47,859 bases of DNA from an uncultured Clostridia bacterium (GCA_946411525.1 CAMKEI010000011.1:1-47859); one strand, 5' to 3'; positions 16,630-24,171 are shown, numbered from the stretch's first letter. Numbers and translations are program-made. The notes: generated by a model from the sequence alone, not told the origin.

Positions 16630-17559
16630 ATGGAACGCGACCGTCTGCTGACTGCGGCACTGGTACTGCTGCTTTCCCTGGTCATTACTTTCGGCGCCTG
16701 CGCCGCAGATATCCGCCCGCTTGCGGCAGATCCCGATGAGATCGACCTGAGCAGCGGAAGATTCCGTCTCACCGTGAAAGATGCGGACAGGATCCCGGAC
16801 GGCGGTTTCTTTACCACCGGGCTGTATCTGGAGGATCGTTACAGCCCGGCGGAGATCGAAGCCCTTGCGCCTGGCGATACCGTCCTGGTAAACGGCCGGA
16901 TCTGGACTGTTCAGGATGTCGTCCTTCACGAAGGCGGGTCGGTCATTGAAATCTATACCGAAGAGGAAAATGACGGATATATTGTCTTCAGGCGTGAAGA
17001 AAACAGTTATCTCTGTGTGGTTGACGACTGGTCTCCCGTTTCCGCTGTGGGAGAAGTCCGGATTATGCTCCCCCTGCCGGACGCCTTTGAGTATTACTGT
17101 GATGAGGAGAGAACGGTTCGGGACGGGAAAGCCTTCCTCAGCGATCTGGAAAAATACGGGGACGCCTTCACTGCTTACAATACCGGCTGCGTTTTTGAGA
17201 GCGGCGCGCTGATCAGCGTCACCCATGCAGACTATCCCGAAGGCCCGTCACCGGAAGCCGTCCCGGTCTGGCAGTTCTGCCACGGCCTGCGCGACGGTCT
17301 GGAAACAGCGGTAATCAGGGGATATGAGATCGACTGTGAAGCAGGTCCGGGGGAAATCGTTCTGACGCCTGAAGAAATCGAGGAAATCCGCAGCATCGCC
17401 CTCAGCGGCGTCATCACCGGCAAAGCGAATGACCTGTCCGTAACCGGCGGCACCTGGAGCTACTCCTTCGAGACTCCGGAAGGCGTGCATCTGCTTTCCA
17501 TTGAACTCTACAAAGGATGGATTGTCAGTGCTGACGGAATGTACACTTATTCGAAATAA
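16630..17559 (+). CDS. Exported protein of unknown function (possible lipoprotein)
   Basis: The 309-residue protein starts with a signal peptide (LLTAALVLLLSLVITFGACAA). The sequence TFGAC could act as a weak lipobox with Cys24 as the modified residue, but cleavage after ACAA is equally possible. The mature part is very acidic (many Glu/Asp) and contains a compact segment, GDTVLVNGRIWTVQDVVLHEGGSVIEIY, that looks like a small beta-barrel. A second portion around 130-300 shows no known motif. The ribosome site AAGGAGG (16612-16618) is strong. An intrinsic terminator follows, so it is monocistronic. No function can be stated. Confidence 0.75.
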   Translation: MERDRLLTAALVLLLSLVITFGACAADIRPLAADPDEIDLSSGRFRLTVKDADRIPDGGFFTTGLYLEDRYSPAEIEALAPGDTVLVNGRIWTVQDVVLHEGGSVIEIYTEEENDGYIVFRREENSYLCVVDDWSPVSAVGEVRIMLPLPDAFEYYCDEERTVRDGKAFLSDLEKYGDAFTAYNTGCVFESGALISVTHADYPEGPSPEAVPVWQFCHGLRDGLETAVIRGYEIDCEAGPGEIVLTPEEIEEIRSIALSGVITGKANDLSVTGGTWSYSFETPEGVHLLSIELYKGWIVSADGMYTYSK

Positions 17560-17574
17560 TCATCTCCTCTGCCC

Positions 17575-17612
17575 GGGGAACAGGGAATTGCGCTCTGTTC
17601 CCCTTTTCTTTT
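17575..17612 (+). terminator. Intrinsic terminator after the 16630-17559 gene
   Basis: GGGGAACAG (17575-17583) pairs with CTGTTCCCC (17595-17603), followed by TTTTCTTTTTC. Confidence 0.85.
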
Positions 17613-17617
17613 TCATA

Positions 17618-17644
17618 CAAAAGGCCTGCCCTTTCGGGCAGGCC
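17618..17644 (-). terminator. Intrinsic terminator after the SH3-domain protein gene
   Basis: On the minus strand GGCCTGCCC, a GAAA loop and GGGCAGGCC are followed by TTTTGTATG. It faces the plus-strand terminator at 17575, as expected between convergent genes. Confidence 0.85.
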
Positions 17645-17662
17645 GGATAATCATTCTCAGAT

Positions 17663-18928
17663 TTATTGAGCGAAGCCGTCCCAGTCCTCATATTTGGATC
17701 CGATGCCTTCCCCTGATGAGCTCCCGTCCGAGACATTGATCCGGATGGTGTATTCATATCTGGACTGAAGCGTCACCTGTTCCGAGTCGTTTGCCCCGAA
17801 CGTCATGATCTCATAGTTCCCTTCACGTCCGAACGCTTCCTTGAGCCCGTACCATTCATAACCGGTGCCGTCTTTGATGACATAGGTCCCGGCCGGCAGT
17901 TTGGTTGTGGCTTGTCCGCTCCCGCCGATGAACAGGCACGCGACCAGCGTATCGCTTTTGTAGATCCTGACCAGCATGGCGCGTTCGTTGGACTGATTGA
18001 CCTTCACTGTCAGCGGAATTCTTCCCTTAATGGAGGAGTGGTGCCAGATTTCTCCGGTCTTCGGCCAGGGCTGGATGCATTTCTGCGCCAGCTCGTCCGC
18101 TTCCTCCAGGTAGCTCATCCGGAACGATTCAAGAGCGCTGTAATACTTTTCTTCCTTCATATACCGCAGGCCTGCCTGATAATCTTCGTCGTTCTCCAGG
18201 CGGAAAGCCTTTTCCCATTTGGGATAGTATATGAATTCATAGATGCCCCGCAGCGTGGAATCCAGTTCGTAGGTGCGTTCGTCGTTATCAAGGATGGTAA
18301 CGCGGTCATCCATCAGGTACGGCTGATAATACACCGCGTTTTTCATGTCCACCGGGAATACGTTCACCTGAACCCGGCTGCCTTCCATATCTGTAAATGT
18401 CGGGAAGATCAGCAGCGCCCAGTCCGCCTCGTCCATTTTTGTCGCCAGCAGTTCTTCCGGAATCGACCAGTAACTGCCCTCGGAGGAGAGCATTTCGGTG
18501 GACAGTTCTTCCGGCTTTCCGTTCAGATCGTAATACACCGCAAGAGCGGTCTTTCCGAAAAAGGTCTCGGGCAGTTCGGTCTCAAATCCCTTCGAGTGCT
18601 GCAGGATGTTGGCGATGCTGGAGAACGCGTCCTGCGCGTTTTTCGTGGGAATGCCCTGTGCGGTTACAAGCTTGGTGGAATCCTTGGGCAGATACCCTTT
18701 TTTACCGTCATCCATCTGAATTGCGTACCAGCTGCCTTCAGTCCCCAGATACATATACTGGGTGCCGGGTTTCGCCAGCACGATTTTGGCGCCGTTGAAT
18801 CCCGGCTGGGACCGGACGGACACGCTTTTTGTCACTTCCACCATGGTAATCTCGGCGGATACGGTCAGCGGACAGATCACCGCAAGCAACAGCAACAGGG
18901 AAAGAACAACAGATATGATTTTTCTCAT
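17663..18928 (-). CDS. Exported SH3-domain (SH3b) protein
   Basis: The 421-residue protein has a signal peptide (RKIISVVLSLLLLLAVICPL, cleavage near SAE) followed by a bacterial SH3-like domain at about 30-85 (KSVSVRSQPGFNGAKIV, LGTEGSWYAIQMDDGKKGYL), the type that binds cell-wall peptides. The rest (about 95-420) is unassigned; it includes a segment FRMSYLEEADELAQKCI that resembles a short helical repeat, and a glycine/serine-rich end (DGSSSGEGIGSKYEDWDGF). I start at ATG 18928, which has an AGAGGAG ribosome site and begins the signal peptide; an in-frame codon at 19009 lies in the promoter. Probably cell-wall associated; role unknown. Confidence 0.8.
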   Translation of the reverse strand: MRKIISVVLSLLLLLAVICPLTVSAEITMVEVTKSVSVRSQPGFNGAKIVLAKPGTQYMYLGTEGSWYAIQMDDGKKGYLPKDSTKLVTAQGIPTKNAQDAFSSIANILQHSKGFETELPETFFGKTALAVYYDLNGKPEELSTEMLSSEGSYWSIPEELLATKMDEADWALLIFPTFTDMEGSRVQVNVFPVDMKNAVYYQPYLMDDRVTILDNDERTYELDSTLRGIYEFIYYPKWEKAFRLENDEDYQAGLRYMKEEKYYSALESFRMSYLEEADELAQKCIQPWPKTGEIWHHSSIKGRIPLTVKVNQSNERAMLVRIYKSDTLVACLFIGGSGQATTKLPAGTYVIKDGTGYEWYGLKEAFGREGNYEIMTFGANDSEQVTLQSRYEYTIRINVSDGSSSGEGIGSKYEDWDGFAQ

Positions 18929-18980
18929 GGCCGATTCTCCTCTTCCGATTATTTGTCTGTGAACTTGGTCCTTTTTCTGT

Positions 18981-19009
18981 ATCATATCAGAGAACAAGGA
19001 AAAATACAA
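18981..19009 (-). promoter_or_regulatory. Promoter of the SH3-domain protein gene
   Basis: On the minus strand TTGTAT (19009-19004), 17 bases and TATGAT (18986-18981), about 50 bases before the ATG. Confidence 0.65.
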
Positions 19010-19038
19010 TCAGAAAGCGCTTCCCTCTCTGTTTTTCT

Positions 19039-19068
19039 TTGACCGGCAGCATAGGATTTTGATATGAT
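19039..19068 (+). promoter_or_regulatory. Promoter of the DUF402 gene
   Basis: TTGACC (19039-19044), an 18-base spacer and TATGAT (19063-19068). The -10 box overlaps the first in-frame ATG (19064), which argues that translation starts at the ATG at 19112. Confidence 0.65.
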
Positions 19069-19111
19069 GGATTACACTGTAAGGAATCGCTTTTCGCATA
19101 GGGTGTGTCTG

Positions 19112-19762
19112 ATGAAACACAAACGTTTAAACCGGGATGCCTGGGGGCTTCAGTATTATCCGTATTATCAGATGCGGATTGATCATGAACTGTTTCATGG
19201 GCTTGCCTGCCTGATCCGTTTCACAGACGGAGAAAAAAACGATTGGCAGATGCCAAAGGCCGGCAGCGTTCAGGTCACCGGGAGCGGAATGACCTGGCTG
19301 GAGCTGATACCCGATCACACGAATAGGGTAATCACGGTTTTCTATTTTCCGGACGGAACCCATGAAGAAACCAGGACCCGGTATCCTGCTCCGGCAAATA
19401 CGCTTTATCAGCCCTCCATCTGGTATATCGATGTGATTGAAGGAATGGAACAGGACGAAGACGGCGTTGCGGTTTTTATCGACAAATACCTGGATGTCGT
19501 CATATCGCCGGAAGGAGATATCAAAATTGACGATCGCGATGAACTGGACGCCGCTTATGCTTCGGGTGAACTGAACAAAGCGCAGTATGATGCGGCGCTG
19601 GCAGAATGCGATGTTATTCTGCGGGAATACTGCAGTGATATTCATCGGACAGATGTCTGGTGCGCGGCAGTAAGGCAGGTCGTCGAAGATCGGATTGCGC
19701 AGGGAGAACCGGTGACCATATCCCGGGAAGTTCGTAGGCTGACAAGGCGCAAAGGTAAATAG
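19112..19762 (+). CDS. DUF402-family protein (FomD/Ntdp-like fold, putative phosphohydrolase)
   Basis: The 216-residue protein carries the DUF402 pattern: a TVFYFPDGTHEETRTRYPAP strand region, then YIDVIEGMEQDEDG, DKYLDVVISPEGDIKIDDRDEL and a helical end. Proteins of this fold (FomD, staphylococcal Ntdp) use acidic residues on two strands to bind metal and hydrolyse nucleotide phosphates; the D/E-rich segments here fit, but the substrate is unknown. A start at 19064 is also open (AGGA site), but the likely promoter overlaps it, so I use 19112 (GGGTG site). The gene stands alone, with no clear terminator; the short inverted repeat CCTTGA/TCAAGG at 19818-19832 lacks a T-run. Confidence 0.8.
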   Translation: MKHKRLNRDAWGLQYYPYYQMRIDHELFHGLACLIRFTDGEKNDWQMPKAGSVQVTGSGMTWLELIPDHTNRVITVFYFPDGTHEETRTRYPAPANTLYQPSIWYIDVIEGMEQDEDGVAVFIDKYLDVVISPEGDIKIDDRDELDAAYASGELNKAQYDAALAECDVILREYCSDIHRTDVWCAAVRQVVEDRIAQGEPVTISREVRRLTRRKGK

Positions 19763-20021
19763 ATTGTATTTAATCCTAAAACATGGTTGTGGTAAAGCAT
19801 ATAGACATAACAAAACTCCTTGATTTTCAAGGGGGTCGTGCACAGCGGGTGGAATTCGATACCGTTCGCTCAATCATCGCCTCTCGCACCTGGAGCGCGC
19901 CCAATGCTCGTTTCGCGCCAACAAACTCGCTTCATTTCCGGCTTCGCCGGACAGCACACTGTGCTGACATTCAGCTCGTATGCCACGTGGGCACGTGGGT
20001 CCGAATCTCCTTGTCACATTC

Positions 20022-20068
20022 CGCCAAAAATGAAAACACCCCGCGAGGGGGTGCTTCCATTTTTGGCG
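20022..20068 (-). terminator. Terminator-like palindrome with long flanking arms
   Basis: Arms CGCCAAAAATG (20022-20032) and CATTTTTGGCG (20058-20068) enclose a GC-rich hairpin CACCCC / GGGGTG. On the minus strand the hairpin is followed by TTTTCATTTTT, so it could end minus-strand transcripts; no gene for it to serve is obvious. Confidence 0.55.
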
Positions 20069-20132
20069 AAACAGATCATTTCAAATCCGAACCCTATGGT
20101 GCGGATTTGATAATGGCTGCGGAGCGGGGCGA

Positions 20133-20172
20133 ACCGCCGACGACCGCCGGTGGCGGAAGTATCGTCGGCGGT
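20133..20172. repeat. Nested GC-rich inverted repeat
   Basis: ACCGCCGACGA (20133-20143) is the exact reverse complement of TCGTCGGCGGT (20162-20172). Inside the loop CCGCC (20144-20148) pairs with GGCGG (20152-20156), giving a hairpin within a hairpin. There is no T-run on either strand, so it is not a simple terminator. Confidence 0.7.
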
Positions 20173-20258
20173 GAGGTCAGCCGAAACAAGCGGTCTGCAC
20201 TGTGTGCAGCCGCGCCGATTGAGGCTGCGGAGGGATCCCACCCAGCTCCGCCAGAATC

Positions 20259-20280
20259 AAAAAAGCGCCCGAAGGCGCTT
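20259..20280 (-). terminator. Intrinsic terminator of tRNA-Ser
   Basis: On the minus strand, directly after the tRNA, AAGCGCC, loop TTCG and GGCGCTT are followed by a T-run. The hairpin is embedded in a longer palindrome whose outer arms are the tRNA 3' end and its inverted copy. Confidence 0.85.
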
Positions 20281-20285
20281 GATTC

Positions 20286-20376
20286 TGGCGGAGCGGGTGG
20301 GATTCGAACCCACGTGCCGGTTGCCCGACAAACTGATTTCGAGTCAGCCCCGTTATGACCTCTTCGATACCGCTCC
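20286..20376 (-). tRNA. tRNA-Ser (anticodon CGA)
   Basis: A 91-base class II tRNA. The acceptor arms GGAGCGG (5') and CCGCTCC (3') pair over seven bases, followed by discriminator G and an encoded CCA (20288-20286). The anticodon loop is CTCGAAA with anticodon CGA (codon UCG) at 20341-20339, in a stem GCTGA/TCAGT with one G-U pair. The T-arm is GTGGG-TTCGAAT-CCCAC. The long variable arm (around GTCGGGCAACCGGC) is typical of serine tRNAs. Its own consensus promoter and terminator flank it. Confidence 0.95.
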
Positions 20377-20390
20377 ACGGCAACGGGCGA

Positions 20391-20419
20391 ATTATAGCAC
20401 AGCGCCCGTTTTTTGACAA
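20391..20419 (-). promoter_or_regulatory. Promoter of tRNA-Ser
   Basis: On the minus strand TTGTCA (20419-20414), 17 bases and TATAAT (20396-20391), ending 14 bases before the tRNA 5' end. Confidence 0.88.
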
Positions 20420-20430
20420 GCGGGAGCCTG

Positions 20431-21849
20431 TCAGTCGTCAAAAGTAAAGCGGTCCAGTTCCGCCGTCCCTTTTTCCATCCGGAACACGAAATACACCGCG
20501 TGCTTTCCGATAATTCCTCCCTGAACGGGAACGCAGGTCTCTCCGCTTTTTACCTCCGGCCGCGCGATCTCTTTCCCGCCGGGTGAATCCAGCCGGACGC
20601 TGACCGTTCCTTTCCCTTCCGTCTTCATCACGGCGGTCAGTGTCTTCGGCGTATTGGAACCGAACTGCAGATAGCGGAATCCCACGGCGGTTCCGTCTGT
20701 TATGTTCTTTACCGGTGCGGATACGTTGTCCCCCTGTTCATATACCGGTTCGATCCACGCGTTTTCTTTTCCGCCGTGAAGATGGCAGGCGTATCCAGCG
20801 GAGATCCACTGTCTCGCGTCGATACCGTTCACCTGCGGCCCCTGGGAAGTCATTTCCACCGGGCAGGAGGAAACAGGTTCTCCGTCCCGGTATTCAATCT
20901 TCCCGAGCCAGACTTTTCCGTCCTTCCCCTGCGCCGCATCAACAGGTTCAAGCATGGCCTGGCGGGAGTATTCGTCCCGGCCGGTCTGCCGGTGATAGAA
21001 TACATACCACTGCCCGTTCACTTCCATCACTGAACCGTGGTTGTTTCCCCAGCGGAAGGTCATGGTTCCTTTTCCCTCCGCGTCCGTCAGGATCTCGCCG
21101 CCGTTGAAGCTGATATCCCCGCCCCACTGCCATCCGTCGAGCGGCCGGTCGCTCCACATATAGGACAGGAATCCGTTGCAGTCTTCGTACACGCCCAGCT
21201 CCGGCATATGCTCGTTTACCCGGCGCGAATAGATATATACATATTTCCCGAAGATCTTCCGCGGGCTGGAAGCTTCAAAGAAGCATTCCCGGCCGGTGCA
21301 GCCGTCTTCCGGCGACCATTGCGCGCGGCAGTGCGGAATCGGATTCTCCCGCAGGGTCCCGGCCTTGATCGTGGCCATATCGTCGTTCAGCTCCGCGCAG
21401 AAAGACTTGCAGAATCCCCAGTAAGCGTATACCCGTCCGTCGTCGTCCACCAGCACACCAGGGTCAAAACCAAGTTCCGTCTGTACGGGATCCGTAAACG
21501 GCCCCCACGGAGTACTGGCGCGTGCCACCATGATCCTTGAACCCTTCCGGTCCGCTGCGTACATATACCAGGTGTCGCCCTTCCGGACCACGTCCGGGGC
21601 ATACAGGATGCTCCTGTCCCCGGCCTGGTAACAGATCCCATGGCAGCGCCAGTCCGTCAGATCCGTTACCGGCGCAGACCAAACCACGTAATCCCGCCCG
21701 CAGTATTCTGTCCGTTCCGTGTCGTGGGATCCGTAAACATAGACCCGTGTCTCGCCGTCATATGTAAAAACCCGCGGTTCTCCGTCCGGCACATGCTCCC
21801 ACAGGGGCATATACGGATTTGCTCCTTTGATAAAAGTCTTTTCTTTCAT
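20431..21849 (-). CDS. Glycoside hydrolase, family 43-like, with C-terminal carbohydrate-binding-like domain
   Basis: The 472-residue protein has a five-bladed propeller-type catalytic region. It opens with GANPYMPLWEHVPDGEP and VYVYGSHD, characteristic of a GH43 subgroup. Asp22 is the probable base, Asp129 in FDPGVLVDDDG the likely pKa modulator and Glu192 in FFEASSPRKI the likely acid. GH43 enzymes cut alpha-arabinosides or beta-xylosides of plant cell walls. The last 120 residues (GYACHLHGG onward, with AVGFRYLQFG) look like a CBM6-type beta-sandwich. There is no signal peptide, so it probably acts on imported oligosaccharides. The start at 21849 has a GGGGAG site. The gene is divergent from the cysteine peptidase gene. 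Exact specificity is not decided. Confidence 0.88.
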   Translation of the reverse strand: MKEKTFIKGANPYMPLWEHVPDGEPRVFTYDGETRVYVYGSHDTERTEYCGRDYVVWSAPVTDLTDWRCHGICYQAGDRSILYAPDVVRKGDTWYMYAADRKGSRIMVARASTPWGPFTDPVQTELGFDPGVLVDDDGRVYAYWGFCKSFCAELNDDMATIKAGTLRENPIPHCRAQWSPEDGCTGRECFFEASSPRKIFGKYVYIYSRRVNEHMPELGVYEDCNGFLSYMWSDRPLDGWQWGGDISFNGGEILTDAEGKGTMTFRWGNNHGSVMEVNGQWYVFYHRQTGRDEYSRQAMLEPVDAAQGKDGKVWLGKIEYRDGEPVSSCPVEMTSQGPQVNGIDARQWISAGYACHLHGGKENAWIEPVYEQGDNVSAPVKNITDGTAVGFRYLQFGSNTPKTLTAVMKTEGKGTVSVRLDSPGGKEIARPEVKSGETCVPVQGGIIGKHAVYFVFRMEKGTAELDRFTFDD

Positions 21850-21880
21850 TTGTCTGTCTCCCCTTATCAGATTCATCTTC

Positions 21881-21909
21881 AGCATATCGGATTCAGCGCC
21901 GTAAGTCAA
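21881..21909 (-). promoter_or_regulatory. Promoter of the GH43 gene
   Basis: On the minus strand TTGACT (21909-21904), 17 bases and TATGCT (21886-21881), about 32 bases before the start codon. It is back to back with the promoter at 21943. Confidence 0.7.
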
Positions 21910-21942
21910 TAAAATCCGCTTTGCACATCCTCTGCCCATTGC

Positions 21943-21971
21943 TTGTTTTCATCTTTGCTCTTTGGTATAAT
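21943..21971 (+). promoter_or_regulatory. Promoter of the C39-like peptidase gene
   Basis: TTGTTT (21943-21948), 17 bases and TATAAT (21966-21971) preceded by TGG (extended -10). Confidence 0.82.
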
Positions 21972-22040
21972 AGCAATGTTGCGGGTCCGGCGGCCCTGCC
22001 GGATCACGTAACGGAAACAATTAATGTTGCAGGGATGAAG

Positions 22041-23576
22041 ATGAACAGATTCGGAAAAGCGATCCTCTGCCTGGCTGTCCTGCTGACGGCGCTGGCAGGC
22101 GCTTCGGCCATGGCGGAAGCGAAACTGACCTTTTCTCCGGAAAACCCGAAGGTCGGTGAATATGTCGACGTGTCCGTCACGCCGGACCGTGAAGGCGCGC
22201 TCGGAGTACGCTACGTGCTGAGTACGCCGGACGGAGTCGTCTGTGAAAACAAGGAATCCTCCTCCCACTATACAGCCTCCTTCCGTCCGCGGGAAGAAGC
22301 CGTCTATACCCTGACTGCCATCATCGAATACGGGAAAAAGGATACCGAATCGGTCAGCGTAACCGTCCCGGTTTCCGGCACCGCCCCGGTCCAGATGGGG
22401 CCGGACGTTGTCTACAGCCAGAAGGACGGCTGGTGGCACGATAAAATCTATAACAAGAAGCACCACCGTTCCCTGGAAAAAGCCGGCTGCGCTATTTTTG
22501 CCCTGAGCCATACCCTGCAGCGGCTGGGTGTGGAAGACGAAGAGATCCTTCCCGACAGTCTCGCGGCGAAATACTCATCCTTTTATATAGAGGGCCGCGG
22601 TACGGATAACGGAGGCCTGCTCTCCAGGGCGGGTGAGGAATACGGTTTCCTGACCCAGGATGAGCTGATCGAAACGGAAAACGGCATCGCAACCTGCCTG
22701 AAGCGGGGCGATCTCCTGTCCTTCGGCATTGTTCTGGGGCATATCGCCATGGCGGACGGCATCAGCGAGGACGGAACCAAGGTCCACATCGTGGACAGCG
22801 CTCCCGGTGCTACCTATGAGCGGAAAAACCGCTTCAAGACCAAGGGCCATATCTATTATCAGCTGGAAGACGGTCCCTTTGCCGAGGCCGAGACCGCCGA
22901 TCAGCTGCCCGGCATCCGCTGGTTCTTTGAGACCGGCGAATACGGCGGTATGTCCTACTGGCTGGACCTGCATTACTGCGCTGTCAAGGGTATGCGTCTG
23001 ATCCGCCTTCCCTGGCTGAAAGCGGATACTGGTTCGGGTCTCCGCCCTGTTTCCCTGGAATATGCCGGCGCCCTGGTCTGCAAGGTCATCGACGGAACGG
23101 ACAGCGTAAGGCTCCCATCAAGGGACGTGGTCTGGTCCACGGAAGGCGCGGACGGTCCCCGGATCGCTGTCGTCACGAAGAAAAACACAAAGCTGCTGAA
23201 CGGAGACGGAACGGCAGCAGGCGGCAAGGTTTTCTCCCCCGGAACCATGTTCATGGTCCTCCGCGTGGAAGATGATCTGTGCTATGTGTACTGGAAGGAC
23301 ACCTACAGTTACCTTTCCCTCAAAAACGTGGATCTGCTCCCGGTCATGCAGGAGCCCTTCTCCACCGGTATTGTATCCATGAACGGCAAGACCGCCGGCA
23401 CCGCGAAGGTGACCGTCCGCAACACGCCGAAAAACAACGGCCTGCGGGTTACCGAATGGACCATCGGCACGCCGGTGGCCATTGTGGAGACCGGCAAGGA
23501 ATTCACCCTGGTGGAAGGCAAAGGATACAGGGGTTGGATCCAGAACAAATATCTTACGCCGGACACCGCGGAATAA
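22041..23576 (+). CDS. Secreted C39-like cysteine peptidase with Ig-like and SH3-like domains
   Basis: The 511-residue protein has a signal peptide (FGKAILCLAVLLTALAGASA). It continues with an Ig-like beta-sandwich (about 28-112; LTFSPENPKVGEYVDVSVTP) and a papain-like C39 domain (about 120-290). The likely triad is Cys150 in EKAGCAIFAL, His234 in LGHIAMADG and Asp252 in VHIVDSAPG. A C-terminal SH3-like region follows (about 445-510; VTVRNTPKNNGLRVTEW, GYRGWIQNKYL). Such proteins usually cleave cell-wall peptides or secreted peptides. I choose ATG 22041 because AGGG lies 6 bases before it; ATG 22035 is directly adjacent to that site, and a start at 21921 is upstream of the promoter. An XRE regulator follows after 34 bases. 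Confidence 0.78.
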   Translation: MNRFGKAILCLAVLLTALAGASAMAEAKLTFSPENPKVGEYVDVSVTPDREGALGVRYVLSTPDGVVCENKESSSHYTASFRPREEAVYTLTAIIEYGKKDTESVSVTVPVSGTAPVQMGPDVVYSQKDGWWHDKIYNKKHHRSLEKAGCAIFALSHTLQRLGVEDEEILPDSLAAKYSSFYIEGRGTDNGGLLSRAGEEYGFLTQDELIETENGIATCLKRGDLLSFGIVLGHIAMADGISEDGTKVHIVDSAPGATYERKNRFKTKGHIYYQLEDGPFAEAETADQLPGIRWFFETGEYGGMSYWLDLHYCAVKGMRLIRLPWLKADTGSGLRPVSLEYAGALVCKVIDGTDSVRLPSRDVVWSTEGADGPRIAVVTKKNTKLLNGDGTAAGGKVFSPGTMFMVLRVEDDLCYVYWKDTYSYLSLKNVDLLPVMQEPFSTGIVSMNGKTAGTAKVTVRNTPKNNGLRVTEWTIGTPVAIVETGKEFTLVEGKGYRGWIQNKYLTPDTAE

Positions 23577-23610
23577 CCCCGTCAAACCAAACGAAAGGCA
23601 GGAACCTCCT

Positions 23611-24108
23611 ATGGGAAGAAGGTCAACCAAAGAGAATAAGTCTGTCTGGCAGACGACCCGGGAAGAGCTCGGTCTGACCCGCGAAAAAGCCGGGGAACTG
23701 ATTCCGGGTTTTTCACCCGAGCGCATTGAGAAAATCGAGAACGGACGTACCCAGATTCAGCCGGAGGACGTACTCCTGCTGGCGGAGTATTATCGTGCGC
23801 CTTCCCTGATGAATTATTACTGCTGCAACGAATGCCCCATCGGCGAATCGCACGCTGTTCGCGCCGAATCCAAGGAGCTGAGCCAGATCGCCGTGGAGAC
23901 GCTCAATGCCGTCAACCAGATGAACCGGATCAAAAACCGCCTGCTGGAGATCGCGGAAGACGGCCGTGTCCGTACGGATGAGTATGAGGACTTCATGAAG
24001 ATCAAAGCCGTTCTGGACCGGATCGCCCAGAGCGTATCGAATCTGCAGCTGTGGATGGACGAACAGATCGCCGCGGACAAGTTCGCGAATCAGTCGCTTA
24101 CGGACTGA
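23611..24108 (+). CDS. XRE-family helix-turn-helix regulator with cysteine cluster
   Basis: The 165-residue protein has an N-terminal XRE/Cro-type HTH (about 12-65: TTREELGLTREKAGELIPGF, ERIEKIENGRTQIQPEDVLLLAEYY). This is followed by a cysteine motif CCNECPIG (71-78) and a helical C-terminus (about 85-160). The Cys71/72/75 cluster could bind metal or sense redox state, but too few cysteines are present in one chain for a complete site, so a dimer would be needed. Start ATG 23611 follows an AGGA site. It is only 34 bases after the C39-like peptidase gene and probably shares its transcript, so it may regulate that gene; this is inference. Confidence 0.85.
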   Translation: MGRRSTKENKSVWQTTREELGLTREKAGELIPGFSPERIEKIENGRTQIQPEDVLLLAEYYRAPSLMNYYCCNECPIGESHAVRAESKELSQIAVETLNAVNQMNRIKNRLLEIAEDGRVRTDEYEDFMKIKAVLDRIAQSVSNLQLWMDEQIAADKFANQSLTD

Positions 24109-24133
24109 TCCCTTCCCGTTCGCACAATAAACA

Positions 24134-24155
24134 GGCCCTGCCTTTCGGCAGGGCC
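24134..24155. terminator. Bidirectional terminator between convergent genes
   Basis: The stem GGCCCTGCC / GGCAGGGCC with a 4-base loop lies between the XRE gene and the ispH-S1 gene, which converge. The T-tract is imperfect on both sides (GTTGTTG on plus, TGTTTATTG on minus). Confidence 0.75.
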
Positions 24156-24171
24156 GTTGTTGTATGATCGC

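Larger units (their letters stand above)
19845..20303. repeat. Gene-free mosaic of palindromes and tRNA-3'-end-like fragments
   Basis: Between the DUF402 gene and the tRNA I find no credible gene, but dense structure. Fragment a, 19845-19863 (minus), resembles the T-arm side of tRNA-Ser (16 of 19 bases against the real gene). Fragment b, 19990-20026 (plus), begins GGCACGTGGGTCCGAATC and ends TCCGCCA like a tRNA 3' end. Fragment c, 20235-20260 (plus), is an inverted copy of the 3' end of the adjacent tRNA-Ser. Hairpins lie at 19938-19950, 19952-19966, 20022-20068, 20081-20110 and 20133-20172. GGCTGCGGAG is repeated at 20115 and 20223. This looks like a decayed tRNA-linked repeat element or integration hotspot; that reading is inference. 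Confidence 0.6.

Noticed and set aside
19783-20358. Plus-strand open frames between the DUF402 gene and the tRNA
   Set aside because: They run through palindromes, tRNA-like fragments and the tRNA gene itself, and have no ribosome site or protein-like composition.
20391-20419. TTGACA on the plus strand at 20413-20418 as a plus-strand promoter
   Set aside because: No -10 box lies at 16-18 bases on that strand; the same bases serve as the minus-strand -35 of the tRNA promoter.
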